Shown in pieces: positions 36,918 through 47,177 of a stretch of 64,000 nt of DNA. The position numbers were made by a program, and so were the translations under genes. The notes beneath the pieces were generated by a model. The model saw only the letters and a program-made list of their open reading frames with translations. It searched no databases and was not told the DNA's origin. Position 1 is the first letter of the stretch. Every line of letters starts with the position of its first letter. The stretch lies in contig JAJXYV010000200.1 of the NCBI GenBank assembly GCA_021780435.1, forward strand, positions 35,192-99,191, in the 5' to 3' direction. The stretch is from Pseudomonadota bacterium (GTDB taxonomy: Bacteria > Pseudomonadota > Alphaproteobacteria > Rhizobiales > Beijerinckiaceae).

Positions 36918-38063
36918 TCAAATCAATGGCTCGCCGCCGCGCTCCCAATCCCCCTTGACCTGGCGCCGGTAGTCGTCGAAGCGTCCTTCGGCGATCGCGG
37001 CGCGGGCGCCGGCCATCAGCTCCTGATAATAGGCGAGATTGACCCAGGTCAGCAGCATCATGCCCAAAATTTCCTGGCAGCGGACCAAGTGGTGCAGATA
37101 GGCGCGGGAATAGTCGCGCGCCGCCGGGCAGGACGAATGCGGGTCGAGGGGGCGCGAATCCTCGGCGTTGCGGGCGTTGCGCAGGTTGATCTTGCCCCAG
37201 CGCGTATAGGCCAGCCCATGACGCCCGGCGCGGGTCGGCATGACGCAGTCGAACATGTCGATGCCGCGCGCGACCGATTCAATCAGGTCGTCCGGCGAGC
37301 CCACCCCCATCAGGTAATGAGGCTTGCCCTCGGGCAGATGCGGCATGACCGTCTCGATCATCGCCAGCATCACCGCCTGCGGCTCGCCAACCGCGAGGCC
37401 GCCGACTGCGAGCCCGTGGAAATCCATGTCGGCCAGCGCCCGCGCGCTCTCGATGCGCAGGGCCGGCTCGGCCCCGCCCTGCACGATGCCGAAACAGGCG
37501 CGGCCAGGCTGTTCGCCAAAAGCCTTTCGCGAGCGTTCGGCCCAGCGCAGCGACAGCCGCATGGCGCGCTCTGCCTCCTGTGCTGTGCATGGCAGTTTGA
37601 CGCATTCGTCGAACTGCATCTGGATGTCCGAGCCGAGCAGGCGCTGGATCTCCATCGAACGCTCGGGCGTCAGCACATGTTTCGCGCCGTCGATATGGGA
37701 CTGGAAGGTGACGCCGTTCTCGTCGAGTTTACGCAGCTTGGCGAGCGACATGACCTGGAAGCCGCCGCTGTCGGTCAGGATTGGATGCGGCCAGTTCATG
37801 AATTTATGCAGGCCGCCGAGCGCGGCGACGCGCTCCGCGCCGGGACGCAACATCAGGTGGTAGGTGTTGCCGAGCACGATGTCGGCGCCGAGCGCGCGCA
37901 CCTGTTCGGGATACATGGCCTTGACGGTCGCCGCCGTGCCCACCGGCATGAAGGCGGGGGTGCGGATTTTTCCGCGCGGGGTCGAGATTTCGCCGAGCCG
38001 CGCGCCGCCGTCGCGGGCGATGAGCCGGTAGCTGAAGCCCTGATGGTCGAAGTTTTGGGTCAT
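36918..38063 (-). CDS. tgt: tRNA-guanine transglycosylase (queuine tRNA-ribosyltransferase)
   Basis: [36 protein letters not shown]...[11 protein letters not shown]. Confidence 0.98.
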   Translation of the reverse strand: MTQNFDHQGFSYRLIARDGGARLGEISTPRGKIRTPAFMPVGTAATVKAMYPEQVRALGADIVLGNTYHLMLRPGAERVAALGGLHKFMNWPHPILTDSGGFQVMSLAKLRKLDENGVTFQSHIDGAKHVLTPERSMEIQRLLGSDIQMQFDECVKLPCTAQEAERAMRLSLRWAERSRKAFGEQPGRACFGIVQGGAEPALRIESARALADMDFHGLAVGGLAVGEPQAVMLAMIETVMPHLPEGKPHYLMGVGSPDDLIESVARGIDMFDCVMPTRAGRHGLAYTRWGKINLRNARNAEDSRPLDPHSSCPAARDYSRAYLHHLVRCQEILGMMLLTWVNLAYYQELMAGARAAIAEGRFDDYRRQVKGDWERGGEPLI

Positions 38064-38070
38064 CGACGTC

Positions 38071-39204
38071 TCACGCCGCCGCCCGGGCGGCGCGTTCGGC
38101 TTCGATGAGGCGGGAGAAGACGATGATCACGAAAGCCCTTCTGTCCAGATTGTAGATTTCCAGATCGCGGGCTTCGCGCTCCAGAAATTCCCAAGCCTCC
38201 GCATAAGGCGCCAAGGCGCGCGGGCCAAGGGGCGTCGAGAGCGCGGGATGGCGGCGCAGGGCCTCGCCCAGCCAGGCGAAGACGGCGCGCAGGAAGGCGT
38301 CGAATTCGCTTTCGGCCTCGCGCGTCGCCACGCTGTCCGCGATCCGGTGCGGAATGCGCCAGTCGAGGTCGGGAAGCTGGGCCAGCGCCCGCGCCGTCAA
38401 CTCGTCGACGCCCCCTTCGCCCGCCTCGATCAGGCGCAAGGCTTCTCGCGCCGAGCCTTCGGCGCGGGCGCAGGCGCGTTCGATGTCGCGCTCGGGGACC
38501 TTTTCGTCGGTTGCGTCGAGGGCGGCGCGCACGGCGGCCTTCAGCGCCGGCTCGTCGAGGCGCGGCAAGGTCAGCAGGCGGCAACGCGAGCGGATTGTCG
38601 GCAGGATACGCCCGGGATGATGCGCCACGAGGAAGAACAGGCTCCGCGGCGGCGGCTCCTCGATCAGCTTGAGCAAGGCGTTGGCGCTGCTCACGTTGAG
38701 GTCGTCGGCGCTGTCGATGATCGCCATGCGCCAGCCGCCCTCGCCCGCGGCCTGTTCAAACATGTGGATCGCCCGGCGCACGTCCTCCACATTGATGCGC
38801 GTGCCGTGTTTTTTCGTTTTTTCGTTCCATTCGCGCCGCAGGAGCGCCAGATCGCTGAAGGACAGAGCCGAAATGCGGCGGGCGGCCGGCGAATCCGGGC
38901 TGACCGAAAGATCCCTCGCCTGCCGGACGCGCGGCGATTCCGCGTCAGGATGGGTCGCGACGAAACGGGCCATGCGCCAAGCCAGCGTCGCCTTGCCAAC
39001 GCCCTGCGGGCCGCCGATGATCCAGGCCTGTGGCATGCGGCCCGCGCGATAGGCTTCGAGCAGCTCCTGCTCGGCCTTGTACTGGCCGAACAGCGCGAAA
39101 GTGCCGCGGGGATGCGGCGCCGGCGCGAAGCGATCGCTTTCCGGGGGCGCGTCGTCCGGCTCCCTCACGCCCATTTCTTCTCTTCCGCTTCGGGAAGCGG
39201 CCAT
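38071..39204 (-). CDS. holB: DNA polymerase III subunit delta'
   Basis: [57 protein letters not shown]. Confidence 0.93.
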   Translation of the reverse strand: MAASRSGREEMGVREPDDAPPESDRFAPAPHPRGTFALFGQYKAEQELLEAYRAGRMPQAWIIGGPQGVGKATLAWRMARFVATHPDAESPRVRQARDLSVSPDSPAARRISALSFSDLALLRREWNEKTKKHGTRINVEDVRRAIHMFEQAAGEGGWRMAIIDSADDLNVSSANALLKLIEEPPPRSLFFLVAHHPGRILPTIRSRCRLLTLPRLDEPALKAAVRAALDATDEKVPERDIERACARAEGSAREALRLIEAGEGGVDELTARALAQLPDLDWRIPHRIADSVATREAESEFDAFLRAVFAWLGEALRRHPALSTPLGPRALAPYAEAWEFLEREARDLEIYNLDRRAFVIIVFSRLIEAERAARAAA

Positions 39205-39923
39205 TTTTCGAGACAGGCTGCGAGAATCGCCCGCGCGACTTCGGCCTCAGGCCGGCTGGCGTCGATCACGCGGCAGCGTTCGGGCTCTTCGCGCGCGATG
39301 TCGAGGAATTTTGCGCGCAGTTCGGCGTGGAAGGCGAGACCTTCGGCCTCAAAACGATCGGCTCCCGCGGCGCCGCGGCGCGCATGCGCGCGCGCCATGC
39401 CGGTTTCGGGCGCGATGTCGAGGATGAAGGTCAGGTCGGGACGCAGGCCGGCGAGCGTCACCCGCTCCATCGCCAGGAGCATGCCGGCGTCCATGCCGCC
39501 GCGCGCGCCCTGGTAGGCGCGCGTCGAATCGGCGAAACGGTCGCACAGCACAAAGGCGCCGCGCGCGAGCGCAGGCCGGATGATGCGGTCGATATGGTCG
39601 ATCCGCGCCGCCGAGAACAGCAGGGCTTCGCCGAAGGGGCCGAAATCGCGGGCCTTGCCGGCGAGGATGAAGCCGCGCAATTTCTCGGCGAGCGGCGTGC
39701 CGCCGGGCTCGCGCGTGACGACGATCTCCCGCGCATGGCCGCGCAGGGCGCTGGCAAGCCGGCGAATCTGGGTCGATTTGCCCGCTCCCTCGCCGCCTTC
39801 GAAAGTGATGAACCGACCGTTGTGCAAAAGACCCTCGCCCGGCAAGACACCCTCGCCCGGGAAGCGATGCGTGGACGCGCCGCCAGCGATTCGCAGTCTT
39901 AACCCGAATGGGCGCGCGTTCAA
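39165..39923 (-). CDS. tmk: Thymidylate kinase
   Basis: RFITFEGGEGAGKSTQIRRLASAL...DRFADSTRAYQG. Confidence 0.95.
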   Translation of the reverse strand: MNARPFGLRLRIAGGASTHRFPGEGVLPGEGLLHNGRFITFEGGEGAGKSTQIRRLASALRGHAREIVVTREPGGTPLAEKLRGFILAGKARDFGPFGEALLFSAARIDHIDRIIRPALARGAFVLCDRFADSTRAYQGARGGMDAGMLLAMERVTLAGLRPDLTFILDIAPETGMARAHARRGAAGADRFEAEGLAFHAELRAKFLDIAREEPERCRVIDASRPEAEVARAILAACLEKWPLPEAEEKKWA

Positions 39924-41257
39924 GGCTCCGACGCGGTCGCCGCGGGCGCTGGCTCCGTCTTCGTCGAGGCTGTTTTGCCCGAGGCTCTCTTTTCGAGCGA
40001 ATGCATCGCCATGCCAAGGCCCTTGTGGAAGAGCTGGACGCCGAGTTCCATCGCCGCGTCCTTGGCGCGCTGCGTGAGCGGGCCCTGCTCGACCGCCTCG
40101 GCGGTCATCAGCGGCAGGTCGAGGGCGAGGCTCGCGCCGGAATAAATCTTGAGCCGGGCGACGGTCTGGCCGGCGGCGACCGGCGCGATCAGCGGGCCGA
40201 CATAGGTGATCTTGCCGCTCAGCTTGTCGGGGGAGGCGCGCGGGATCAGGACCCGGACCGGCGTCGCGGAGGTCAGCGCGACCTCGTCCTGCGTCCCGCC
40301 ATAGACCTTGGCCGTCCCGACTGTCTGGTTCGCGTCGAACAGCGTGCGGGCGTCAAAGCCATGGAAGCCCCAGTTGAACAGCCTGCGGGCTTCCTCGGCG
40401 CGCTCCTTGGCGGTCTTGGCGCCGAGGACGATGACGATCAGCCTTTGCCCGGAATAAACCGCCGAGCCCACGAGGTTGAAGTCGCCGTCCTTCTCGTTGC
40501 CGACTTTGAGGCCGTCGCCATTTACGTCCATGAACAGGATCGGATTGCGGTTCAGCTGGCGGATCTTGCTCCAGGTGAACTCCTTCTCGCCGAAATAATG
40601 ATAATAGTCTGGATAGGTCTTGATGAGGTGCTCGGCGAGAATCGCCATGTCGCGCGCGGTGGTCACCTGTGCGGGGTCGGCGCCGCCCCAGGCGTCGGTG
40701 AAATGGGATTTGGTCATCCCGAGTTCGACGGCGCGGGCGTTCATCATCGCCGCGAAATTCTGCTCCGATCCGCCGAGCCCCTCGGCCAGCGCCACCGCCG
40801 CGTCATTGCCCGACTGCACGATCAGGCCGCGCAACAGGTCCTCGACGCGGACATTGGTGTTGACCCGCGCGAACATCGAGCCGCCGCTCGATCCGGTCTT
40901 CCAGGCGTGTTCCGAAATGTAGAAGGGCGTGTCGAGGGTGATCGAGCCCTTTTTCAGGTCGCGGAAGACCAGTTCGGCGGTCATCAGCTTGACGAGCGAC
41001 GCCGGGGGGACTGCCTCGTCGGCCGCCTTTTCGAACAAGACGGTCTGGGTGGCGGCGTCCATGACCAGGGCATGCGGCGCGGTCGTCGCTATGTTCTGCG
41101 CGCGCGCCATCGGAACGGCGGAGAAAACGACAGCCAGAAAAAGCCAGAGCGGGCGAAGCCGGGGCGAAAGAGAGAGGAAACGAGACTGCACGAACGCCTC
41201 TTCGCTGCGCGAGCCCGGCCGACCGCACCCATTGCGGCGCCGAGCGAAAGTTTTCAC
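39920..41257 (-). CDS. D-alanyl-D-alanine carboxypeptidase
   Basis: VPPASLVKLMTAELVF (SxxK); LLRGLIVQSGNDAAVALAEGLGGSE (SGN). Confidence 0.94.
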   Translation of the reverse strand: MKTFARRRNGCGRPGSRSEEAFVQSRFLSLSPRLRPLWLFLAVVFSAVPMARAQNIATTAPHALVMDAATQTVLFEKAADEAVPPASLVKLMTAELVFRDLKKGSITLDTPFYISEHAWKTGSSGGSMFARVNTNVRVEDLLRGLIVQSGNDAAVALAEGLGGSEQNFAAMMNARAVELGMTKSHFTDAWGGADPAQVTTARDMAILAEHLIKTYPDYYHYFGEKEFTWSKIRQLNRNPILFMDVNGDGLKVGNEKDGDFNLVGSAVYSGQRLIVIVLGAKTAKERAEEARRLFNWGFHGFDARTLFDANQTVGTAKVYGGTQDEVALTSATPVRVLIPRASPDKLSGKITYVGPLIAPVAAGQTVARLKIYSGASLALDLPLMTAEAVEQGPLTQRAKDAAMELGVQLFHKGLGMAMHSLEKRASGKTASTKTEPAPAATASEP

Positions 41258-41332
41258 CCGGCGCGAGACCGCGTCAGTCCCAGAGATAAGCCCTTCGGCG
41301 GCGCAAGGCCAGTGCCCCGGCGACGGAAAGGC

Positions 41333-42436
41333 TTAGCGACGAGCGACCGAGATCGGCGTGTCCGCGCCCGGAATGGTCCCGAGGTCAAAAGGCCGCTGCG
41401 GCGGCAAGGGCGGGTTCTTGGGAAGCGGCGCCGCAGGCGTCGAGAGTTCGGCAAGTTCCGGGCGCTGCGGCGGCTCGGGCGGCAGCGGCCTGCCGGCCAC
41501 GTGAACAGGCGCCGTCGCGGCTTCCCTGACCGGCGGCGGCGTGTAAGAGACGGGCTCATCACGCATGGCCATGCGCTGTTCCTCGCGGTTCGGCGCGGCG
41601 GCGGGCGGCAGTTCGCGCTGATCGGCGATCTGGGTCGGCGAATACGCGAAATCGCCGAGCTCTGCGGGACGGCCGTCCACGCGCAGGGTCGCGAGCAGCT
41701 TGCGGTCGTCGGAGCCGGCGAGCGAAGCGCGGCCGACATATTCGACCTTCACCCTCGCCGTGCCGATCGACTTGTAGTCGAGCGCTTCGGCGGCGCGGGC
41801 TGAGAGGTCCATCATGCGGCCGCTGTGGAAGGGGCCGCGGTCGTTGACGCGAACGATGATCGAGCGCTGGTTGCGCAGATTGGTGACGCGGGCGTAGCAC
41901 GGCAACGGCATGGTGGGATGCGCGGCGGTGATCGCCTCCCGGTCATAGACCTCGCCATTGGCGGTGCGGCGGCCATGGAAGGCGTCGCCGTACCAGGACG
42001 CGAGGCCGACGGCCGCATATTTCTTCTCGCTCGGCACGTAGGTTCGGCCGGCGACCGTATAGGCGTCGCCGACGAGATAGCGGCCGCCGCCCTTCGGCAC
42101 GGGCTGTCCGTCGGCGACAACCCTCGGGCTGGCTTGGCCATAGACGGTCTCAGGGAAATATTCCTTGCCGTGGCGGGCGAAATGCTGCGGCGACTGCGCG
42201 CATCCGGCCATGGCGACGACCCCGGCGAAGGCGAGGAATGTGCTGGCTTTCGCGCGAATGGCCTTTGCGCTGAAATTTTGCCGCGCCGCGGCCAGAGGCG
42301 CGAGCGGGCGGGCGGGCGTTTTGTTCACTGGCCAGGGTTCCTTTTTTCCACGACGCCGGGGCGGCCCCACAGGGCGAGCCCGCTGACGCGCGTCGAAGCG
42401 GAATCTGTCTTGGCGAAAGACGACGTCATTCGCCAC
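41333..42436 (-). CDS. rlpA: Septal ring lytic transglycosylase RlpA family protein
   Basis: AVGLASWYGDAFHGRRTANGEVYDREAITAAHPTMPLPCYARVTNLRNQRSIIVRVNDRGPF. Confidence 0.93.
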   Translation of the reverse strand: MANDVVFRQDRFRFDARQRARPVGPPRRRGKKEPWPVNKTPARPLAPLAAARQNFSAKAIRAKASTFLAFAGVVAMAGCAQSPQHFARHGKEYFPETVYGQASPRVVADGQPVPKGGGRYLVGDAYTVAGRTYVPSEKKYAAVGLASWYGDAFHGRRTANGEVYDREAITAAHPTMPLPCYARVTNLRNQRSIIVRVNDRGPFHSGRMMDLSARAAEALDYKSIGTARVKVEYVGRASLAGSDDRKLLATLRVDGRPAELGDFAYSPTQIADQRELPPAAAPNREEQRMAMRDEPVSYTPPPVREAATAPVHVAGRPLPPEPPQRPELAELSTPAAPLPKNPPLPPQRPFDLGTIPGADTPISVARR

Positions 42437-42650
42437 ATTGCGCCGGGAAGGTTGCGAAAAGATTGATCCAAATAGTTAACCCTTCGCTAGGAGCCGCATT
42501 CCCGGAAGCTTGACCGCGGCGCCGAATGCGATCCAGGGGAAGGCCGCGCGGCCCCGCCAGATCACGCTTTCGTGAACTCCCGCCTTAGATTGGCCTCGAC
42601 ATTTTGGCGGAAATGGGGCGTGGATCCGGCAAGGTCTTGCGCTCTGGCCG

Positions 42651-43109
42651 TCAGGCCTGCTTGCGCCAGCCGCCTTCTTCCGTTTCCTGCCAGTAGGAGA
42701 GAGCCGCGTCACGCTGTTTGAGGCGCCGCCATTGTTCGCGGGCGGCGGCGAGCGACAGATCGTCGCGGCCGTCGAAGATCAGGATCAGCCGCTCGTAATC
42801 GTCGTCGGCGAAGGGCTCGGCCTCCGCCCCTTCGACGAGGAAGCGAATTCTCGCGTTATTGGGATTGTCGTCGCCGCAGGTCAACCAGACGGATTGCAAT
42901 TGGGGGTCGCCGTCGGCCTGGGCGCCGTGGGGAAGAAACGAATCGTCGGCATAGGTCCACAACAGGTCGTCGATCGCCGCGAGCCGCTCCTGCGTCCGGC
43001 TCTGGACGACGGCCCGCCAGCCCCGCTGGAGCGCGCGCTCGACCAGATTCGGCAAAGTCTGGTCGAGGGTCCGCTTTTGGAGCTGGTAAAACCAGAACTC
43101 GGGCATCAT
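42651..43109 (-). CDS. holC: DNA polymerase III subunit chi
   Basis: [36 protein letters not shown]...[14 protein letters not shown]. Confidence 0.93.
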   Translation of the reverse strand: MMPEFWFYQLQKRTLDQTLPNLVERALQRGWRAVVQSRTQERLAAIDDLLWTYADDSFLPHGAQADGDPQLQSVWLTCGDDNPNNARIRFLVEGAEAEPFADDDYERLILIFDGRDDLSLAAAREQWRRLKQRDAALSYWQETEEGGWRKQA

Positions 43110-44635
43110 TCCGCCGATTCGTAATAGTCCTTCACCAGCCGGTCGAGGAGGCGGACGCCCCAGCCCGAGCCCCAGCTCTGGTTGAGGTCGGCCGTCGGCG
43201 CGGACATGCCCGTCCCCGCGATGTCGAGATGGGCCCAAGGTACGTCATTGACGAAGCGCTGCAGGAATTGCGCGGCGGTGATCGAGCCGGCGTTGCGCCC
43301 GCCAGTGTTCTTGATGTCGGCGAATTTGGACTCGATCAGCTTGTCGTAGCTCGGGCCGATCGGCATCCGCCAGACCTTTTCGCCGGTTTTCGTTCCGGCC
43401 TCGCTCAGGCGCTGGGCCAGTTCGTCGTTGTTGCTGAACAGGCCGGCGTATTCCTGGCCGAGCGCGATGATGATCGCTCCGGTGAGCGTGGCGAGATCGA
43501 TCATGAAGGCCGGCTTGTACGCGTTCTGCACGTGCCAGAGCACGTCGGCGAGAACCAGCCGCCCTTCGGCGTCGGTGTTGATGATCTCGATGGTCGTTCC
43601 CGACATGGCCGTGACGATGTCGCCGGGTCGCTGGGCGCCGCCGCCGGGCATGTTCTCGACCAGGCCGATGGCGCCGATCGCGTTGACCGCCGCCTTGCGC
43701 GAGGCGAGCGCGTGCATCAGGCCGGTAACGCAGGCCGCGCCCGCCATGTCGCCCTTCATGTCCTCCATGCCGGCGCCCGGCTTGAGCGAAATGCCGCCCG
43801 AATCGAAACAGACGCCCTTGCCGATGAAGGCGACCGGCTGCGCGTCCTTCCGGCCGCCGCTCCAGCGCATGACGACGACCCGGCTCGGCCTTTTCGACCC
43901 CTGCCCCACGCCGAGAAGCGCCCGCATGCCGAGCGCCTCCATGGCGGGAACGTCGAGGATCTCCACGGCGACGCCGAGCTTTTCCAGCTCTTTCGCCCTG
44001 TCGGCGAAGCTCTCCGGATAGATCAGGTTCGGCGGCATATTGACCAGTGTGCGCGCGAGATCGACCCCGTCGGCGAGGCCCTGGACCTTGGCGATCGATG
44101 TGGTCAAGGCGGCGGAATCGGCCGCGGCGAGGCGGAGATCGACCGGTCCGCCGTTCTCGGGCTCGTCCTTCTTGGCCTTTTTCGTCTTGAACTGGTCGAA
44201 TTTATAGGCGCGCAGACGCAGGCCGAGCGCGAAGTCCGCGGCGGCGGCGGAAAAATCCTCGGGAGCGGCGGCGAAATCGAACAGGATCCGCGCCTTGGCC
44301 GCCTTGCCGAGCTTCGCCACGGTCAGGCCGCCCAAGCGCAGATAATCGACCTTGTCGCCCTCCTTCTCCGGCGCGGTTCCGAGCACGAGCAGCCGCTGCG
44401 CGGCGAGGCCGGCGGGCGCGACAATGTCGAGGCAGGAGCCGATCTTGCCCTTGAAGGCGGCGGCTTCGGCGGCGCGGGGAATCACGCCGGCGGCTTCTCC
44501 GAGTCCCGCCGCCGCGCCCGAACCGAGCGCGAGGGCGCCGTCGGCGAAAACCACCAGGACATAGCCGCCGGCTTCCGGCGCCGCCGCAAAAGCGTCGGCT
44601 ATTGTGGTTGCGCCCAGAGTGACGGTGCCGGACAT
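43106..44635 (-). CDS. pepA: Leucyl aminopeptidase
   Basis: [56 protein letters not shown]. Confidence 0.97.
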   Translation of the reverse strand: MSGTVTLGATTIADAFAAAPEAGGYVLVVFADGALALGSGAAAGLGEAAGVIPRAAEAAAFKGKIGSCLDIVAPAGLAAQRLLVLGTAPEKEGDKVDYLRLGGLTVAKLGKAAKARILFDFAAAPEDFSAAAADFALGLRLRAYKFDQFKTKKAKKDEPENGGPVDLRLAAADSAALTTSIAKVQGLADGVDLARTLVNMPPNLIYPESFADRAKELEKLGVAVEILDVPAMEALGMRALLGVGQGSKRPSRVVVMRWSGGRKDAQPVAFIGKGVCFDSGGISLKPGAGMEDMKGDMAGAACVTGLMHALASRKAAVNAIGAIGLVENMPGGGAQRPGDIVTAMSGTTIEIINTDAEGRLVLADVLWHVQNAYKPAFMIDLATLTGAIIIALGQEYAGLFSNNDELAQRLSEAGTKTGEKVWRMPIGPSYDKLIESKFADIKNTGGRNAGSITAAQFLQRFVNDVPWAHLDIAGTGMSAPTADLNQSWGSGWGVRLLDRLVKDYYESAE

Positions 44636-44966
44636 GAAGACCTCGCAGCATGAGCCCGCGCCGTCGCGGGGGCTTTCGGATCGAAAAAAGGCCGCGGCGT
44701 CATCGAAAACGGCGGCCGAGGGATTCGCGCCACTATGCGCCGTCGCGACGAAAGGGGTCAATGCGCGCCCGCGCCAAAAAGTTCGACTGTTCCAGATGGC
44801 GGCCTTGCTCCCGCGCAAGGGACCTTTTGCCGTGGGCGGCGGCCTTGGAAACGCCAAACTGCCGCGTCTATGTGGCCTCGTCCGGATCCGCCCGCGGCGG
44901 GGTCCACTTTGCGCCGCAAAATTTTTGATCTATGTCGGGGGCGCCCACCGCGATCGAAAGTGAAAC

Positions 44967-46094
44967 ATGCTCCTGATCGACCGTTACATTTTCAAGATCG
45001 CCGCTTCGGCCTTCCTGGTCGCGCTCGGCGTTCTCACGGCGGTCATCTGGCTGACCCAGGCGATGCGCGACTTCGACCTCATGACCACCAAAGGCCAGTC
45101 GCTGATCGTCTTCTTTCACGTGACCGGGCTGATCATTCCCTCCCTGCTCATGGTGATTTCGCCGATCGCGCTCTTCATCGCGACGCTCTTCGCGCTCAAC
45201 AAGCTCAACGGCGACAGCGAGCTCGTGGTCGCGGCCTCCGCCGGTTTTTCGCCTTTTCAGCTGTTCCGGCCCTTCGCCGCGCTGATTCTGGCGGCCTCGA
45301 TCTTTTCCGGATTCATGTCGCTCTGGGCGATGCCCTGGAGCTTTCGCCAGCTCCGCACCGCCATTTCAGAGGTTCAGTCGGATTTCCTGACGCGAATCGT
45401 GCGGCCGGGCGCCTTCAACATGCTCGATTATGGCCTCTATTTTCACTACCGCGAGCGCGCGCCGGGCGGCGCCATGCTTGGCATCTTCATGCTTGACCGG
45501 CGCGACGCCTCCCAGACCAATGTCTATATCGCCGAAAAGGGCGTCGCGACCAAGGTTGACGACCAGAACCTGCTGGTTTTGCAGACCGGCACGATCCAGC
45601 GCCAGGACAAGGGCGCCGAGGCCCCGGCGATGATCGTGTTCGATTCCTACGCCCTCGACCTCAGCCGCTTCGGTCCGGGCGCCGATGGGACACCCTTGCG
45701 TCCGCGCGAGCGCACGACCTCGGAATTGCTCCATTACGACGTGTCCGATCCCTATGTAAAACTGGACGAGGGTCATTTCCGGTCCGAGCTGCATGAAAGA
45801 TTCGTCGCTCCCCTGTATGCCCTGGCGATGGGAATGATCGCCTTCGCGGCGCTGGGCGCGCCCCGGACGACGCGGCAGAATCGCGGCATGGCCATCGCCG
45901 GCGCGGTGGTCGCGGCGCTCGTTCTCCGGGTCGGCGGCTTCGGCGCGTCGGCTTTGATGGCGCGCGAGGCTTCCGCCGTGCCGCTCGCCTACGCCCTGCC
46001 CCTGGGCGGCTGCGTCCTGGCGGCGCTTTACGCTTTCCGTTTCGTCTTCAATCGTCCCTTCAAGCGCGCCCGCGCGGTTTTCGCGGCGGCCTGA
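44967..46094 (+). CDS. lptF: LPS export ABC transporter permease LptF
   Basis: MLLIDRYIFKIAASAFLVALGVLTAVIWLTQAMRDFDLM. Confidence 0.94.
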   Translation: MLLIDRYIFKIAASAFLVALGVLTAVIWLTQAMRDFDLMTTKGQSLIVFFHVTGLIIPSLLMVISPIALFIATLFALNKLNGDSELVVAASAGFSPFQLFRPFAALILAASIFSGFMSLWAMPWSFRQLRTAISEVQSDFLTRIVRPGAFNMLDYGLYFHYRERAPGGAMLGIFMLDRRDASQTNVYIAEKGVATKVDDQNLLVLQTGTIQRQDKGAEAPAMIVFDSYALDLSRFGPGADGTPLRPRERTTSELLHYDVSDPYVKLDEGHFRSELHERFVAPLYALAMGMIAFAALGAPRTTRQNRGMAIAGAVVAALVLRVGGFGASALMAREASAVPLAYALPLGGCVLAALYAFRFVFNRPFKRARAVFAAA

Positions 46095-47177
46095 ATGATC
46101 GGCAGGACCCTCGCCCTCTATTTTGGTTCGCGCTTCCTCAAAAGCGTCGCCGTTGTCTTTTTCACGATCTTTGCCCTGATCTATATGGTCGATTTCGTGG
46201 AGCTGCTGCGCCGCACCAGCGACAGCCCGAATGCGAACACCGCGCTCGTCGCCTGGCTCGCCCTTCTCGACACGCCGACGGTCGCCGAGCAGATCCTGCC
46301 CTTCGCCGTGCTGTTCGGGGCGATGGCCACCTTCATCAACCTGACCCGCAAGCTCGAACTCGTCGTGGCGCGCGCGGCGGGCGTGTCGGTTTGGCAATTT
46401 CTCACGCCGCCGTTGATCGCCGCGCTGGGCGTCGGACTGTTCGCCATCGGGCTCTATAATCCCATGTCCGCGACCATGAAGCAGCAAGGCGAGGAGATCG
46501 AAACCCGCATTTTCAAGAATCGCTTCCTGGCCAATGACACGAGCATGTGGATTCGCCAAAAAAGCGCGGTCGGCCAATCGATCCTGCGGGCGGAGGCTTC
46601 GTCGGAGGGCGGTCTGCACCTGGCCAATGTCTCGGCTTTCGTCTTCGACCAGGACGGCCGTTTCCTCGAACGGGTCGACGCCGACGAAGCGCGGATGAGC
46701 GACGGCGAATGGAATTTGTCGAATGTGGTGATTTCGGCGCCCGGGGTTGAGCCGCGGAGAGCGGATGTTTACCATCTCGCGACTAATCTGCGCGCAAGTC
46801 AGGTCGTACAGAGTTTCGTGTCGCCTGAATCGGTGCCATTCTGGTCTCTGCCACGCTTCGTGGAAGACACCGAGGAAGCCGGTCTCGACGCAGTGGGGTA
46901 TCGTTTGCGTTTTCAGTCCCTTCTGGCCCTGCCCGCGCTACTCGCGGCCATGGTGCTGATCGCCGCCTCATTTTCGCTGAAGCTGTCGCGCATGGGGGGT
47001 GTCGGCATTCTTGTTTTGGGTGGCGTCGGAGCGGGCTTCGTGCTTTATGTCGCGACGAAACTCGTTTCCGACCTCGGCAATGCGGGGGTGCTCAGCACGC
47101 CCGTCGCGGCCTGGTCGCCTGCGATCGTGGCGAATATGTTGGGCGCGCTGACCCTTTTGAATCGTGAGGACGGCTGA
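46095..47177 (+). CDS. lptG: LPS export ABC transporter permease LptG
   Basis: MIGRTLALYFGSRFLKSVAVVFFTIFALIYMVDFVELLRR; adjacent to lptF. Confidence 0.95.
   Translation: MIGRTLALYFGSRFLKSVAVVFFTIFALIYMVDFVELLRRTSDSPNANTALVAWLALLDTPTVAEQILPFAVLFGAMATFINLTRKLELVVARAAGVSVWQFLTPPLIAALGVGLFAIGLYNPMSATMKQQGEEIETRIFKNRFLANDTSMWIRQKSAVGQSILRAEASSEGGLHLANVSAFVFDQDGRFLERVDADEARMSDGEWNLSNVVISAPGVEPRRADVYHLATNLRASQVVQSFVSPESVPFWSLPRFVEDTEEAGLDAVGYRLRFQSLLALPALLAAMVLIAASFSLKLSRMGGVGILVLGGVGAGFVLYVATKLVSDLGNAGVLSTPVAAWSPAIVANMLGALTLLNREDG

Noticed and set aside
36900-38108. 402-aa plus-strand ORF
   Set aside because: Antisense to tgt, which is unambiguous.
39908-41803. 631-aa plus-strand ORF
   Set aside because: Antisense to the D-Ala-D-Ala carboxypeptidase and rlpA; arginine/glycine-rich shadow.
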